In this document: piece after piece, positions 8,597 through 15,983 of the stretch | Numbering within the stretch: the first letter of the stretch is position 1 | How the letters are laid out: the number at the start of each line of letters is the position of its first letter | NCBI RefSeq assembly: GCF_009664975.1 | Contig: NZ_WJXB01000001.1 | Location: forward strand, 1-64,000 | Direction: 5' to 3' | Source: Paenibacillus monticola | GTDB taxonomy: Bacteria; Bacillota; Bacilli; Paenibacillales; Paenibacillaceae | Length of the DNA stretch: 64,000 nucleotides | Notes under the pieces: generated by a model | The model's database searches: none | What the model was told of the DNA's origin: nothing | The model's input: the letters and a program-made list of their open reading frames with translations, nothing else | Position numbers and translations under genes: made by a program

Positions 8597-9541
8597 ATGG
8601 TGGTGTATATATTGGGGATAGTTGTGATTGGTAGCTTGAATATGGATATGGTTGTGCGCACTGTCCGTGCTCCTGAAGCAGGAGAGACCTTGTTTGGGCA
8701 GGGATTTGCTCTGTCTCCAGGCGGGAAAGGGGCCAATCAGGCTGTAGCGGCAGCACGTCTTGGTGCTGAGCTTACGATGGTCGGTAGAGTCGGTAAGGAT
8801 ACTTTTGGCGGCGAGTTACTCGAGATTATGAGACAAGAAGGTATCCATATAGAACATATTTCAGTGAGTGATAAGCTGGTAACAGGGGTAGCCTCGATCG
8901 TTCTGGAAGAGAACGGAGAAAATCGAATTATCGTTGTGCCGGGAGCGAATATTGAACTCAATGTAGAGGATATTCAGAAGCTAACGTCTGTGATCAGCAG
9001 CGCTGAGCTTATTATGCTGCAGTTGGAGATGGATCTGGCGATGAGTGAATGTGCGATTGCCATTGCACATAGTCACGGTATTCCGGTTATTTTGAATCCA
9101 GCTCCTGCAAGAGTACTTAGTGACGAGATGTTAAGCCAAGTAACGTATCTGACTCCAAATGAGACGGAGGCGGGAATATTGGCGGGTATCGCAGTGAGTA
9201 GCTTAGAGACGGCTAAGCAGGCGGCCCAGATCCTATTGCAAAAAGGTGTGCAGCATGTGATTGTCACCATGGGTTCCAAGGGTGCACTGATCGTTAACCA
9301 CGAAGGAGTGCAGCATATTCCGGGGTTCCCGGTGCAGGCGGTAGATACGGTTGCTGCCGGGGATTCCTTTAATGGTGCGTTAGCCCAGCAACTGACAAGT
9401 GGGAAGATACTAAAGGAAGCAGTGAGCTTCGCTAATGCTGTTGGGGCACTGACGGTGGGGAAAGCAGGAGCCATTCCTTCCTTGCCCTGGCTGGCAGAGG
9501 TTGAGCAGTTCTTGAAGCAGGAAGCCGCGCGATTGGAATAG
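8597..9541 (+). CDS. rbsK: Ribokinase (PfkB family)
   Basis: Phosphorylates D-ribose to ribose 5-phosphate with ATP. It shows the family N-terminus VVIGSLNMDMVVRT, the substrate motif SPGGKGANQAVAAARLG, and the catalytic anion hole and base in VDTVAAGDSFNGAL (the Asp is catalytic). The length is normal at 309-314 residues. The start is ambiguous. ATG 8597 has no good ribosome site, while TTG 8612 gives MGIVVIGSLNMD and is preceded by GGTGGTG. No ribose transporter is adjacent. The next gene, aroD, starts 38 bases after the stop, so the two are probably cotranscribed although functionally unrelated. Confidence 0.9.
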   Translation: MVVYILGIVVIGSLNMDMVVRTVRAPEAGETLFGQGFALSPGGKGANQAVAAARLGAELTMVGRVGKDTFGGELLEIMRQEGIHIEHISVSDKLVTGVASIVLEENGENRIIVVPGANIELNVEDIQKLTSVISSAELIMLQLEMDLAMSECAIAIAHSHGIPVILNPAPARVLSDEMLSQVTYLTPNETEAGILAGIAVSSLETAKQAAQILLQKGVQHVIVTMGSKGALIVNHEGVQHIPGFPVQAVDTVAAGDSFNGALAQQLTSGKILKEAVSFANAVGALTVGKAGAIPSLPWLAEVEQFLKQEAARLE

Positions 9542-9579
9542 ATATAATATAAGATATCGAGTACAAGGAGTTGAAATGG

Positions 9580-10344
9580 ATGAGCAGGACGATAACTGTT
9601 AAAGATGTGATCATCGGCGAGGGGATACCGAAGATATGTGTTTCACTGGTAGGTACATCGTTATCTGAGCTGAAGCAGGAGACTGAGGCGTTACAGTTGC
9701 TAGCTCCAGATCTGGTGGAGTGGCGGGTGGATTACTATGAGCAGGTGGATGATATTGAAGCAGTCAAGGAAGCCTTAAAGTTAATCCGTGCCATCGTTCC
9801 AAATCTGCCGCTCATCTTTACCTTCCGCAGTGCCAAGGAAGGCGGCGAGAAGCATATCAATACGGAGTATTATATAGAGCTTAATAAGGCTGCAGCCGAG
9901 AGTGGTCTAGCTGATATTATTGATGTGGAATTATTCAATGAGGAAGCGGAAGTTAGGGGGCTTATTACCGTTGCCCATGTACATAGTGTGTTCGTTATCC
10001 TCTCGAATCATGATTTCAACGGAACACCTTCTAAGGATGAAATTATAGCCCGTCTGTGCAGAGCTCAAGAGCTTGGTGGGGATCTGCCCAAAATTGCCGT
10101 GATGCCGAAATCTGCAGCTGATGTGCTGACTCTGCTGGAAGCAACCCACATCATGAAGGAGAAATATGCCGACCGTCCAATCATTACGATGTCGATGGCT
10201 GGGGCAGGTGTAATCAGCCGCCTCGCCGGTGAAGTTTTCGGCTCAGCGCTCACCTTTGGTGCAGCACATAAACCTTCGGCACCGGGACAGGTAGCTGTTA
10301 CGGAATTGCGGGATGTGTTGTCCTTGCTGCATCGCAGTCTGTAA
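9580..10344 (+). CDS. aroD: 3-dehydroquinate dehydratase, type I
   Basis: Third step of the shikimate pathway, forming 3-dehydroshikimate through a Schiff base. The 254-residue type I fold is recognisable from EWRVDYYE, TFRSAKEGG, the catalytic His in ILSNHDFNGT and the Schiff-base Lys in KIAVMPKSAADV. SMAGAGVISR and FGAAHKPSAPGQ close the active site. The frame opens at TTG 9571, but that codon abuts the ribosome site AAGGAG (9565-9570). ATG 9580, nine bases downstream, is therefore chosen. A strong hairpin follows at 10374. Confidence 0.93.
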   Translation: MSRTITVKDVIIGEGIPKICVSLVGTSLSELKQETEALQLLAPDLVEWRVDYYEQVDDIEAVKEALKLIRAIVPNLPLIFTFRSAKEGGEKHINTEYYIELNKAAAESGLADIIDVELFNEEAEVRGLITVAHVHSVFVILSNHDFNGTPSKDEIIARLCRAQELGGDLPKIAVMPKSAADVLTLLEATHIMKEKYADRPIITMSMAGAGVISRLAGEVFGSALTFGAAHKPSAPGQVAVTELRDVLSLLHRSL

Positions 10345-10373
10345 TTATTCATTTCTCAAGATAAAGCAGCATT

Positions 10374-10412
10374 CATCAAACGGCATCCTAATAGACTGGA
10401 TGCCGTTTGATG
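10374..10412. terminator. Terminator hairpin between aroD and the CMD-family gene
   Basis: The 15-bp perfect stem CATCAAACGGCATCC (10374-10388) pairs with 10398-10412 around a 9-base loop. The genes on either side converge, and no long T-run is seen. Confidence 0.65.
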
Positions 10413-10423
10413 TGCCTATTCTA

Positions 10424-10807
10424 TTATTGAAGTATTTTTCGCCCATAAAAAACTTCTTTCGCCACAAACGTTGCATTCAGAACTCGTGGGAAACCGGTAT
10501 AAGGTATGCAGTGAAGTAGTGCTTCAATAATCTCTTTGGGGGAAAGTCCCACATTAAGCGCGGCATTAATGTGAACTTTGAGCTGAGGCTCACACCCGCC
10601 TTGCGTAGTGAGTGAAGATAGGGTTATTAGCTGGCGTTGTTTAGAATCCAGCCCCTCCCGACAATAAATATCACCAAACCCGAATTCAACAACATACTTG
10701 CCAAGATCAGGAGCAATGTCCTGAAGTGAATCTACTACACGTGCTCCCCCTTCGCCGTCTATTTCCATCAGCTTATCCCATCCGCGTGCATAACGTTCTG
10801 TAGTCAT
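10424..10807 (-). CDS. Carboxymuconolactone decarboxylase-family protein
   Basis: A 127-residue AhpD-like/CMD fold protein. The conserved core reads RQLITLSSLTTQGGCEPQLK followed by HINAALNVGLSPKEI. It has one Cys where thiol-active AhpD relatives have a CxxC pair, so peroxidase activity is doubtful. Members of this subgroup are annotated as gamma-carboxymuconolactone decarboxylases or as antioxidant-associated proteins. AGGAGG lies 9 bases before the ATG. Its promoter carries a MerR-type operator and the divergent neighbour encodes a MerR regulator, so it is probably induced by the stress that regulator senses. The physiological substrate is unknown. Confidence 0.85.
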   Translation of the reverse strand: MTTERYARGWDKLMEIDGEGGARVVDSLQDIAPDLGKYVVEFGFGDIYCREGLDSKQRQLITLSSLTTQGGCEPQLKVHINAALNVGLSPKEIIEALLHCIPYTGFPRVLNATFVAKEVFYGRKILQ

Positions 10808-10847
10808 AAATAATTCCTCCTGTTGAATTAGTTGATTTCTCTAGTTC

Positions 10848-10878
10848 AGGGTACACCTTAGAGTGTACTCTAAAGCAA
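10848..10878 (-). promoter_or_regulatory. MerR-type promoter of the CMD-family gene
   Basis: On the minus strand there is a -35 TTGCTT (10873-10878) and a -10 TACCCT (10848-10853), separated by 19 bases rather than 17. The spacer region holds the inverted repeat TTAGAGT-GT-ACTCTAA (10858-10873). An over-long spacer carrying a dyad is the hallmark of promoters activated by MerR proteins, and a merR gene lies next door. Confidence 0.72.
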
Positions 10879-10892
10879 TAAGTAAAATTTTG

Positions 10893-10907
10893 TGGTATGC
10901 TTTTTGC
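10893..10907 (+). promoter_or_regulatory. Candidate extended -10 promoter giving a leaderless merR transcript
   Basis: TGGTATGCT (10893-10901) fits an extended -10 element. The expected start of transcription, seven bases on, coincides with the A of the merR ATG at 10908. No ribosome binding site lies upstream of that ATG. Confidence 0.4.
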
Positions 10908-11291
10908 ATGGAAAAGCTACTTAATATTCAAGAAATGTCGAAGCTCATAGGGCTTAGTACGCATACTTTGAGATATTACGAAAAGATCGGAATGCTCAAA
11001 GGTGTAGCACGCAATGAACAAGGCTACCGCTGTTATTCGGAAGCTGATCTGCTATGGATCCAGTTTCTGATTTGCTTGCGTGAAATGGATATGCCCATCA
11101 GCGAAATGATGCACTATTCCAATCTGCGTACCCAAGGAGATTCCACAGTCTATGAGAGGAGAGTTATGCTAGAGGCTCATCAGGATAAGGTTGTGCAGCA
11201 AATGAACAAGCTGAATGAAAATCTGGGGAGGATTGGGGCTAAGATTGAGCATTATAAGGGTCTGGAGAAAACTGTGTTCTGTGAAAAATAA
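10908..11291 (+). CDS. MerR-family transcriptional regulator
   Basis: A 127-residue regulator beginning MEKLLNIQEMSKLIGLST, then TLRYYEKIGMLKGVARNE, the typical MerR winged helix. A dimerisation coiled coil runs from about residue 80 to the end. There is no Cys pair in a metal-binding arrangement, so it is more like the NmlR/AdhR and YfmP groups than the metal sensors. The frame could be opened by GTG 10863, but that lies inside the operator, and ATG 10908 gives the canonical N-terminus. It probably controls the divergent CMD-family gene through the dyad at 10858-10873. A perfect terminator stem begins inside its stop codon. Confidence 0.87.
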   Translation: MEKLLNIQEMSKLIGLSTHTLRYYEKIGMLKGVARNEQGYRCYSEADLLWIQFLICLREMDMPISEMMHYSNLRTQGDSTVYERRVMLEAHQDKVVQQMNKLNENLGRIGAKIEHYKGLEKTVFCEK

Positions 11292-11320
11292 GTCGGCACC
11301 GGAATTTCCGGTGCCGACTT
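11290..11320. terminator. Terminator between convergent MerR genes
   Basis: AAGTCGGCACCGGAA (11290-11304) pairs with TTCCGGTGCCGACTT (11306-11320). The T-rich tract TTCCCTTTT follows on the plus side and an A-rich tract lies on the other. It is shared by the two converging genes. Confidence 0.82.
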
Positions 11321-11349
11321 TCCCTTTTGTGGAGGTTAGTAAAGCTTTC

Positions 11350-12144
11350 TTACATAGGTATATTAGTGTAAATGTGTACAGCATCTCTTAAGAACTGTGC
11401 GAAGCCAGGCTGGTGCTTGTCATAATAGCTAGTGAAGCGTTCATCATCCACATACATTTGTGCGACCCTCGCATGAGCTTCCTTGGAGTAGGTATCCCAA
11501 TAGAAGCTAAGCCACTGGCGGTGTAGATCAGCCCCTTTTTGCGCAAGTTCGCTGCTTGGGTCACCATTCATCATGGCTTGACCGATCGTGTGGAACATCT
11601 CCTCTTCAAGCTTCTGGATAGAAGCATATTGTTCTTCCGTCATGTTACTCAGCTTCCGGTTCGATTGATCCACGGTGGCATCCCCGTATTTCGCGCGAAT
11701 CTCCTGTCCGTACTGCTGCTCGTTATCGGTAATCAGCTTTTGCTTAAAGCCTGCGAATTTCTCAGCATTACTCATAGTTATTCTCCCTTCGGTTTGCGCC
11801 AGCGTCTGTTCAACGTTAGCGATTAATAGGTCTAATTGTGTTCTCCGCAGAAGCAGATTGTGATGATGTTCCCGCAGTGCCCTGGCTCCGTCAAATGAGG
11901 GTGCAGTTACAATTTCTTTGATGGTATCCAGATTCAAGCCAAGTTCCCGGTAAAAAAGGATTTGCTGCAGCCGATCTACCTCGATCTGACCATAGATACG
12001 ATAGCCCGAGGAGTTGATTCTTGCTGGCTTAAGAATGCCAAACTCATCATAATAACGCAGCGTCCGCGTGCTTATCCCAGCCAATGTTCCAAGCTTCTGT
12101 ACAGTGTATTCCGTATGATCACCTCCTGAAAGTTTTGAGAGCAT
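11350..12144 (-). CDS. MerR-family regulator with TipAS drug-binding domain; start uncertain (possibly ACG)
   Basis: The N-terminal MerR winged helix (EYTVQKLGTLAGISTRTLRY) is followed by a coiled coil and a C-terminal TipAS-like helical domain (FAGFKQKLITDNEQQYGQEI; HRQWLSFYW). TipA-type proteins bind thiopeptides or other small molecules and activate multidrug genes. The first ATG in frame (12144) has no ribosome site and lies inside a tandem repeat. An excellent ribosome site, CAGGAGGTGATC, sits 7 bases before an ACG codon at 12114-12112. That codon is exactly where relatives have Met (xEYTVQKL), so translation may start at ACG and give 254 residues. Coordinates show the longer form. Confidence 0.82.
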   Translation of the reverse strand: MLSKLSGGDHTEYTVQKLGTLAGISTRTLRYYDEFGILKPARINSSGYRIYGQIEVDRLQQILFYRELGLNLDTIKEIVTAPSFDGARALREHHHNLLLRRTQLDLLIANVEQTLAQTEGRITMSNAEKFAGFKQKLITDNEQQYGQEIRAKYGDATVDQSNRKLSNMTEEQYASIQKLEEEMFHTIGQAMMNGDPSSELAQKGADLHRQWLSFYWDTYSKEAHARVAQMYVDDERFTSYYDKHQPGFAQFLRDAVHIYTNIPM

Positions 12145-12243
12145 ACGCTACTTGAATTACTCCGCAAAACTACTTCGTAAGCAGCCACTTAGTTTTGAGA
12201 GCATACGCTACATGAATTACTTCGCAAAACTACTTCGTAAGCA
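12131..12243. repeat. 60-bp tandem direct repeat, two units
   Basis: Bases 12131-12180 and 12191-12240 are identical at 48 of 50 positions, and both are followed by GCA. The unit contains AGTTTTG and CAAAACT as an internal inverted repeat, plus GCATACGC and TTCGTAAGC. It lies directly upstream of the TipAS-type regulator. The ATG at 12144 belongs to the first unit. Confidence 0.9.
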
Positions 12244-12303
12244 TCTGCTTCTAAATCAACTCTACACCTTGACGTAACGTTAATGTCAAGCGAAGCACGT
12301 TAA

Positions 12304-12347
12304 ACAGCGGCAGCCCCCATCGATGGATCTAGGGGGCTTGCCGCTGT
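12304..12347 (-). terminator. Terminator downstream of the exonuclease gene
   Basis: ACAGCGGCA-GCCCCC (12304-12318) pairs with GGGGGC-TTGCCGCTGT (12332-12347), with one bulge and a 13-base loop. On the minus strand it lies about 60 bases past the exonuclease stop, and TTTAACG follows. Confidence 0.65.
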
Positions 12348-12407
12348 GTGTTTTGATATGCCTAGTGAAAACTTGTGTAACTTTAGAACGCAGTTACCAT
12401 ACAGAAA

Positions 12408-13160
12408 TTAGGGCCGTCCCACCTGTGCCGTGAAATAGTCCTGCAGCTCCGCGAGCTTTCGGGGATCGGTAAGGGTAGTCTTATCGGAAAAATAATGCTC
12501 GGCCACAAGTTCCCAGGTGGGGGTGATTTTTTGCGAGTTCATGGCTTTGATGGCTACTTTGACCGTCTTGCGTTCTCTAGCGTTGGAGTAGGTGTCCTTA
12601 TAATGCTGCGAGCGCTCAAAATCGAGATCGTTAAATACGGCGCGGAAGATCTCTGAGGTCATACGTGCATCATCAAGTGCCCGGTGAGCGGAACCGGAAG
12701 GGTCGAGCTCAAATAGAGCCATCGCGCCTTCCACACTGATATCGTTGCTAAGGTTGCGTGCCCGCAGAACACCTTTGAGCAAATCGAAATAAGTAGCTTC
12801 CATCCAGTAGATATCATCCATTTTATGCATACGTATATCCTGAATAATCCGCTTCATATCCTCACCGCCCCAAGTAAGGAGCAATACACCGTCCGTACTC
12901 TGGTCCAACCACTCTGTAAAAGCAGTGATGACCTTTGGAAAACGGTCTGCGATATCGATCTCTTCTTGAGGGATACCGGTCTTTTTCTTAATGAAAGAAT
13001 TAAGGGTGGAGAAATATATGGGTTTGATCAAGGAAGAGAATTCATCCTGATACTGCAATGAAGAGTCTAACCGGACGGCTCCAATCTCAATGACCTCCAT
13101 AGGGTGCTCGCTGGCAAACTTACGGCCGTTGAATTCGATGTCCAGAATAATATAATCCAC
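12408..13160 (-). CDS. DEDDh-family 3'-5' exonuclease (KapD/DnaQ-like)
   Basis: A 250-residue protein with the exonuclease fold. The first metal-binding motif DIEF is at residues 7-10, a second acidic motif lies around 95-100 (LLTWGGEDMKR), and the closing HxAxxD motif is SAHRALDDAR near 170. These residues bind two metals and cleave nucleotides from 3' ends. Related Firmicute proteins include KapD, which affects sporulation timing, and general RNA or DNA exonucleases. The substrate cannot be told from sequence. The start is GTG with GGAGGC 8 bases upstream. It is monocistronic and the next gene upstream, ilvD, is separated by a repeat element. Confidence 0.85.
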   Translation of the reverse strand: MDYIILDIEFNGRKFASEHPMEVIEIGAVRLDSSLQYQDEFSSLIKPIYFSTLNSFIKKKTGIPQEEIDIADRFPKVITAFTEWLDQSTDGVLLLTWGGEDMKRIIQDIRMHKMDDIYWMEATYFDLLKGVLRARNLSNDISVEGAMALFELDPSGSAHRALDDARMTSEIFRAVFNDLDFERSQHYKDTYSNARERKTVKVAIKAMNSQKITPTWELVAEHYFSDKTTLTDPRKLAELQDYFTAQVGRP

Positions 13161-13276
13161 AAGTACTGCCTCCGTTTCCGTGACTGACGCTGCAATAAGC
13201 CAAATACGCCGACACTTCTATTTTAACAAAAAAAACGGAATAGTGGGAGATAAGGAAGCGACCAGTTTCAGATATT

Positions 13277-13370
13277 CGCAAGAAGAAACGTTTTCGCCAT
13301 CCTTTATATGGACGGCACACATTTCTTCGAGAAATATAAGGATAATTTATCGTGTGAAATCGAAGCATAC
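13277..13370 (+). repeat. Hairpin repeat family, copy 1
   Basis: An intergenic element between ilvD and the exonuclease gene. GAAGAAACG (13282-13290) pairs with the later TTTCTTC, and GCCATCC (13296-13302) pairs with GGACGGC (13310-13316) with one mismatch. The invariant 3' flank AGAAATATAAGGATAA follows. The same architecture recurs at 43581-43656 and, inverted, at 61231-61300. Confidence 0.8.
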
Positions 13371-13436
13371 CCAAACAGATTAATTCTCTTCTTGAAAAAG
13401 GGATCAGCGCTCCTATCGCGCTGACCCCTGTACTCT

Positions 13437-15128
13437 TTAAAGATCCAAATCGGTCACCGCGCCTTTGGAGGCAGAGGAGACGAGGCGAGCATATTTGGCC
13501 AGCACGCCAGAACGGAATTTGAGCGGAGGTTTGATCCAATGCTTCGCTCTTTCCGTTAATTCTTCAGCAGTAACCGCAAAATTAATCTCTTGCGTCTCGC
13601 TGTCAATAGTGATGATATCGCCTTCTTGCAGCAAGGCAATCGGACCGCCAACCTGTGCTTCAGGAGCTACATGGCCCACGACGAATCCATGTGATCCGCC
13701 GGAGAATCTTCCATCTGTAAGGAGGGCTACATCTGCACCGAGACCTTTCCCTACAATCAGAGCCGTGACGGACAGCATTTCCGGCATACCGGGGCCACCC
13801 TTGGGGCCGCAATAACGGATGACGATGACGTCACCTTTACGAATCTTATTCTGCACAATCGCTTCGGTGGCTTCATCTTCACTATTATACACACGGGCTG
13901 GACCCGTGAAATTCAGAATCTTCAAACCGGACATTTTGGCTACGGCACCTTCAGGTGCCAGATTGCCTTTGAGCAGGACGAGTGGACCACTTGGTTTCAG
14001 TGGATTATCGAAGGATCGGACCACGTTCTGATGTTCGCTAAGCGGCTGAACATCAGCCAGATTCTCGGCGATAGTCTTCCCTGTAACGGTTAGACAATCT
14101 CCATGCAGCAATCCCCTCTCCAGCAGCATCTTCATAACGGCTGGAACACCACCGGCATCATTCAGATCCTGCATCATGTAGCGGCCGCTAGGTTTCAGAT
14201 CGGCGAGATGTGGAACATTTTTGCGGATGCGTTCAAAATCATCAATAGTTAAATCGACCTCGACAGAGTGGGCAATCGCCAGAAGATGGAGGAAAGCATT
14301 GGTAGAGCCTCCAAGTGCCATAATGACAGTGATGGCATTCTCAAATGCCTTTTTAGTCATTATATCGCGAGGGAAGATCCCTTTTCTAAGTAGTTCCACC
14401 ACCGTTTTGCCGGCTTCTACACATTCAGTCGCCTTGTTATCGGCAATAGCAGCGGTAGAAGAGGAACCGGGCAAGCTCATTCCAAGCGCTTCGGCAGCTG
14501 AGGCCATTGTATTCGCTGTATACATTCCCCCGCAAGCACCGGCTCCAGGGCAGACATGACATTCAATCTCATGTAGTTCCTCCTCGCTCAGCTTCCCATC
14601 ATGATATTGGCCGACGGCTTCAAAGGCGGTAACGATATTAACATCCTCACCGTTCAATTTACCGGGTTGTATAGTTCCCCCGTAGACATAGACAGCAGGA
14701 AGATTCATGCGGCCGATCGCCATTAAGCAGGCGGGAGTATTCTTATCACAGCCACCAATAGCCACTAATCCGTCAAAACGTTCGGCGTTTACGACGATTT
14801 CAATGGAGTCCGCAATAATCTCCCGGCTCGGAAGCGAGTAGAGCATTCCTTCATGTCCCATGGCAATTCCATCAGCTACGGTGATTGTATTAAAAATTAA
14901 AGGGGCTCCCCCATTAGCCTGAACGCCTTGTTTGGCTTCCCTTGCTAACACGTCAATATGGATGTTGCAAGGAGTTACCTCGCTCCAGGTGCTGGCAACC
15001 CCGATCATCGGCTTCTTGAAATCCTCATCCTGAAATCCTACAGCTCGGAGCATGGCTCGGTTAGGCACCCGATTAACACCTTCACTGATAACTTTGCTGC
15101 GAATCCGCAAATCTTCCTGTTCCATCAT
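13437..15128 (-). CDS. ilvD: Dihydroxy-acid dehydratase
   Basis: Iron-sulfur dehydratase of valine, leucine and isoleucine synthesis, converting dihydroxy acids to 2-keto acids. The length (563) and motifs are standard. [25 protein letters not shown] and [19 protein letters not shown] supply the cluster cysteines and Mg site, and [19 protein letters not shown] is the C-terminal signature. ATG 15128 is preceded by GAGGGGAG, and a second in-frame ATG follows at once. It starts 2 bases after the stop of the GntR regulator, so the two are one transcript. No other ilv genes are nearby. Confidence 0.95.
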   Translation of the reverse strand: MMEQEDLRIRSKVISEGVNRVPNRAMLRAVGFQDEDFKKPMIGVASTWSEVTPCNIHIDVLAREAKQGVQANGGAPLIFNTITVADGIAMGHEGMLYSLPSREIIADSIEIVVNAERFDGLVAIGGCDKNTPACLMAIGRMNLPAVYVYGGTIQPGKLNGEDVNIVTAFEAVGQYHDGKLSEEELHEIECHVCPGAGACGGMYTANTMASAAEALGMSLPGSSSTAAIADNKATECVEAGKTVVELLRKGIFPRDIMTKKAFENAITVIMALGGSTNAFLHLLAIAHSVEVDLTIDDFERIRKNVPHLADLKPSGRYMMQDLNDAGGVPAVMKMLLERGLLHGDCLTVTGKTIAENLADVQPLSEHQNVVRSFDNPLKPSGPLVLLKGNLAPEGAVAKMSGLKILNFTGPARVYNSEDEATEAIVQNKIRKGDVIVIRYCGPKGGPGMPEMLSVTALIVGKGLGADVALLTDGRFSGGSHGFVVGHVAPEAQVGGPIALLQEGDIITIDSETQEINFAVTAEELTERAKHWIKPPLKFRSGVLAKYARLVSSASKGAVTDLDL

Positions 15129-15130
15129 CT

Positions 15131-15820
15131 TTATTGCTCCCCTCTGGATTCTTTATTGATCATCTCGTATAACTCATGCATGGGTCTGAGTAGATTTTGT
15201 TTCATTATTGCTGAGGCAGACGCCATATCCCCGGTTTCCATAGCCTTAATCATTTGGGTATGTTCTTCAGCAGAGGCAACAGTCGCTGAAATGGGCTGGG
15301 CCAGAAATACATATTTGAATCTGCGGATATGGATCTGTAATGAAGAGCTGAAGGAGGCTACATACGGATTGTCAGAAGCTTCAACAATAAGATTATGAAA
15401 TTGTTCATCGATCTCCATAGCCTGATATGGTTGACCATGCGCAATCGCCGCGGCAAAATCTGCGTTAAGTCCTTTCAATAGCTCGATTTGTTCAACCGTG
15501 ATCAGCGAGGTAGCTGTCTCTACGGCTAAAGCATGCAGTGAGGCGAGCGCCGAGTACATTTTGAGAATGTCATCCTTCTCGATGATATTCACTCTAGTAT
15601 CTTTTCCCGGATGCATCTCAACTAGTCCTTGCACCTCTAGCAATTGTAGAGCTTCACGGATGGGTGTTCTGGATACCCCTAGTACCTCGGCCAGTTCGGC
15701 ATCCACCAGCTTCTCGCCGGGCTGCAACGTTCCATCGATAATCCATCTTTGGATTTGTGAAAAGGCCCTTTCTTTAGCAGATACCCTTAATGGGGGTGAA
15801 TAATTGGTTGGGATAGGCAT
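15131..15820 (-). CDS. GntR-family regulator with FCD ligand domain
   Basis: A 229-residue regulator of the FadR subgroup. The N-terminal winged helix reads [20 protein letters not shown] (about residues 40-60). The C-terminal all-helical FCD domain carries the metal and carboxylate-binding pattern ([14 protein letters not shown] and later His residues in EEHTQM). FCD proteins usually sense organic acids, and here the partner ilvD suggests a keto or hydroxy acid. The reading frame extends to GTG 15859, but ATG 15820 is nine bases behind a good AAGGAG and is chosen. A perfect dyad overlapping the upstream region suggests autoregulation of the GntR-ilvD operon. Confidence 0.88.
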   Translation of the reverse strand: MPIPTNYSPPLRVSAKERAFSQIQRWIIDGTLQPGEKLVDAELAEVLGVSRTPIREALQLLEVQGLVEMHPGKDTRVNIIEKDDILKMYSALASLHALAVETATSLITVEQIELLKGLNADFAAAIAHGQPYQAMEIDEQFHNLIVEASDNPYVASFSSSLQIHIRRFKYVFLAQPISATVASAEEHTQMIKAMETGDMASASAIMKQNLLRPMHELYEMINKESRGEQ

Positions 15821-15835
15821 ATCGTTCCACTCCTT

Positions 15836-15859
15836 GTGTATGCAATATATCGCATACAC
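15836..15859 (-). promoter_or_regulatory. Candidate GntR operator
   Basis: GTGTATGC (15836-15843) and its perfect complement GCATACAC (15852-15859) are separated by 8 AT-rich bases. The dyad begins one base beyond the ribosome site of the GntR gene, a suitable place for autorepression. Confidence 0.55.
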
Positions 15860-15905
15860 CTGTTTTAATCAAGTTTAGAGAATACTTTTGTACTCATCAA
15901 ACAGC

Positions 15906-15926
15906 AAAAAGACTGCCTAACGGCAG
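15906..15926 (-). terminator. Terminator downstream of the GGDEF-EAL gene
   Basis: On the minus strand the stem CTGCCG-TTA-GGCAG (15913-15926) is followed by TCTTTTT. It lies about 60 bases past the stop codon of the gene ending at 15984. Confidence 0.7.
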
Positions 15927-15983
15927 CCGTGTTACTTGTGAACTTTATTCTTTTGATAGGCAATAATGGAGAGTAGTAGGACC

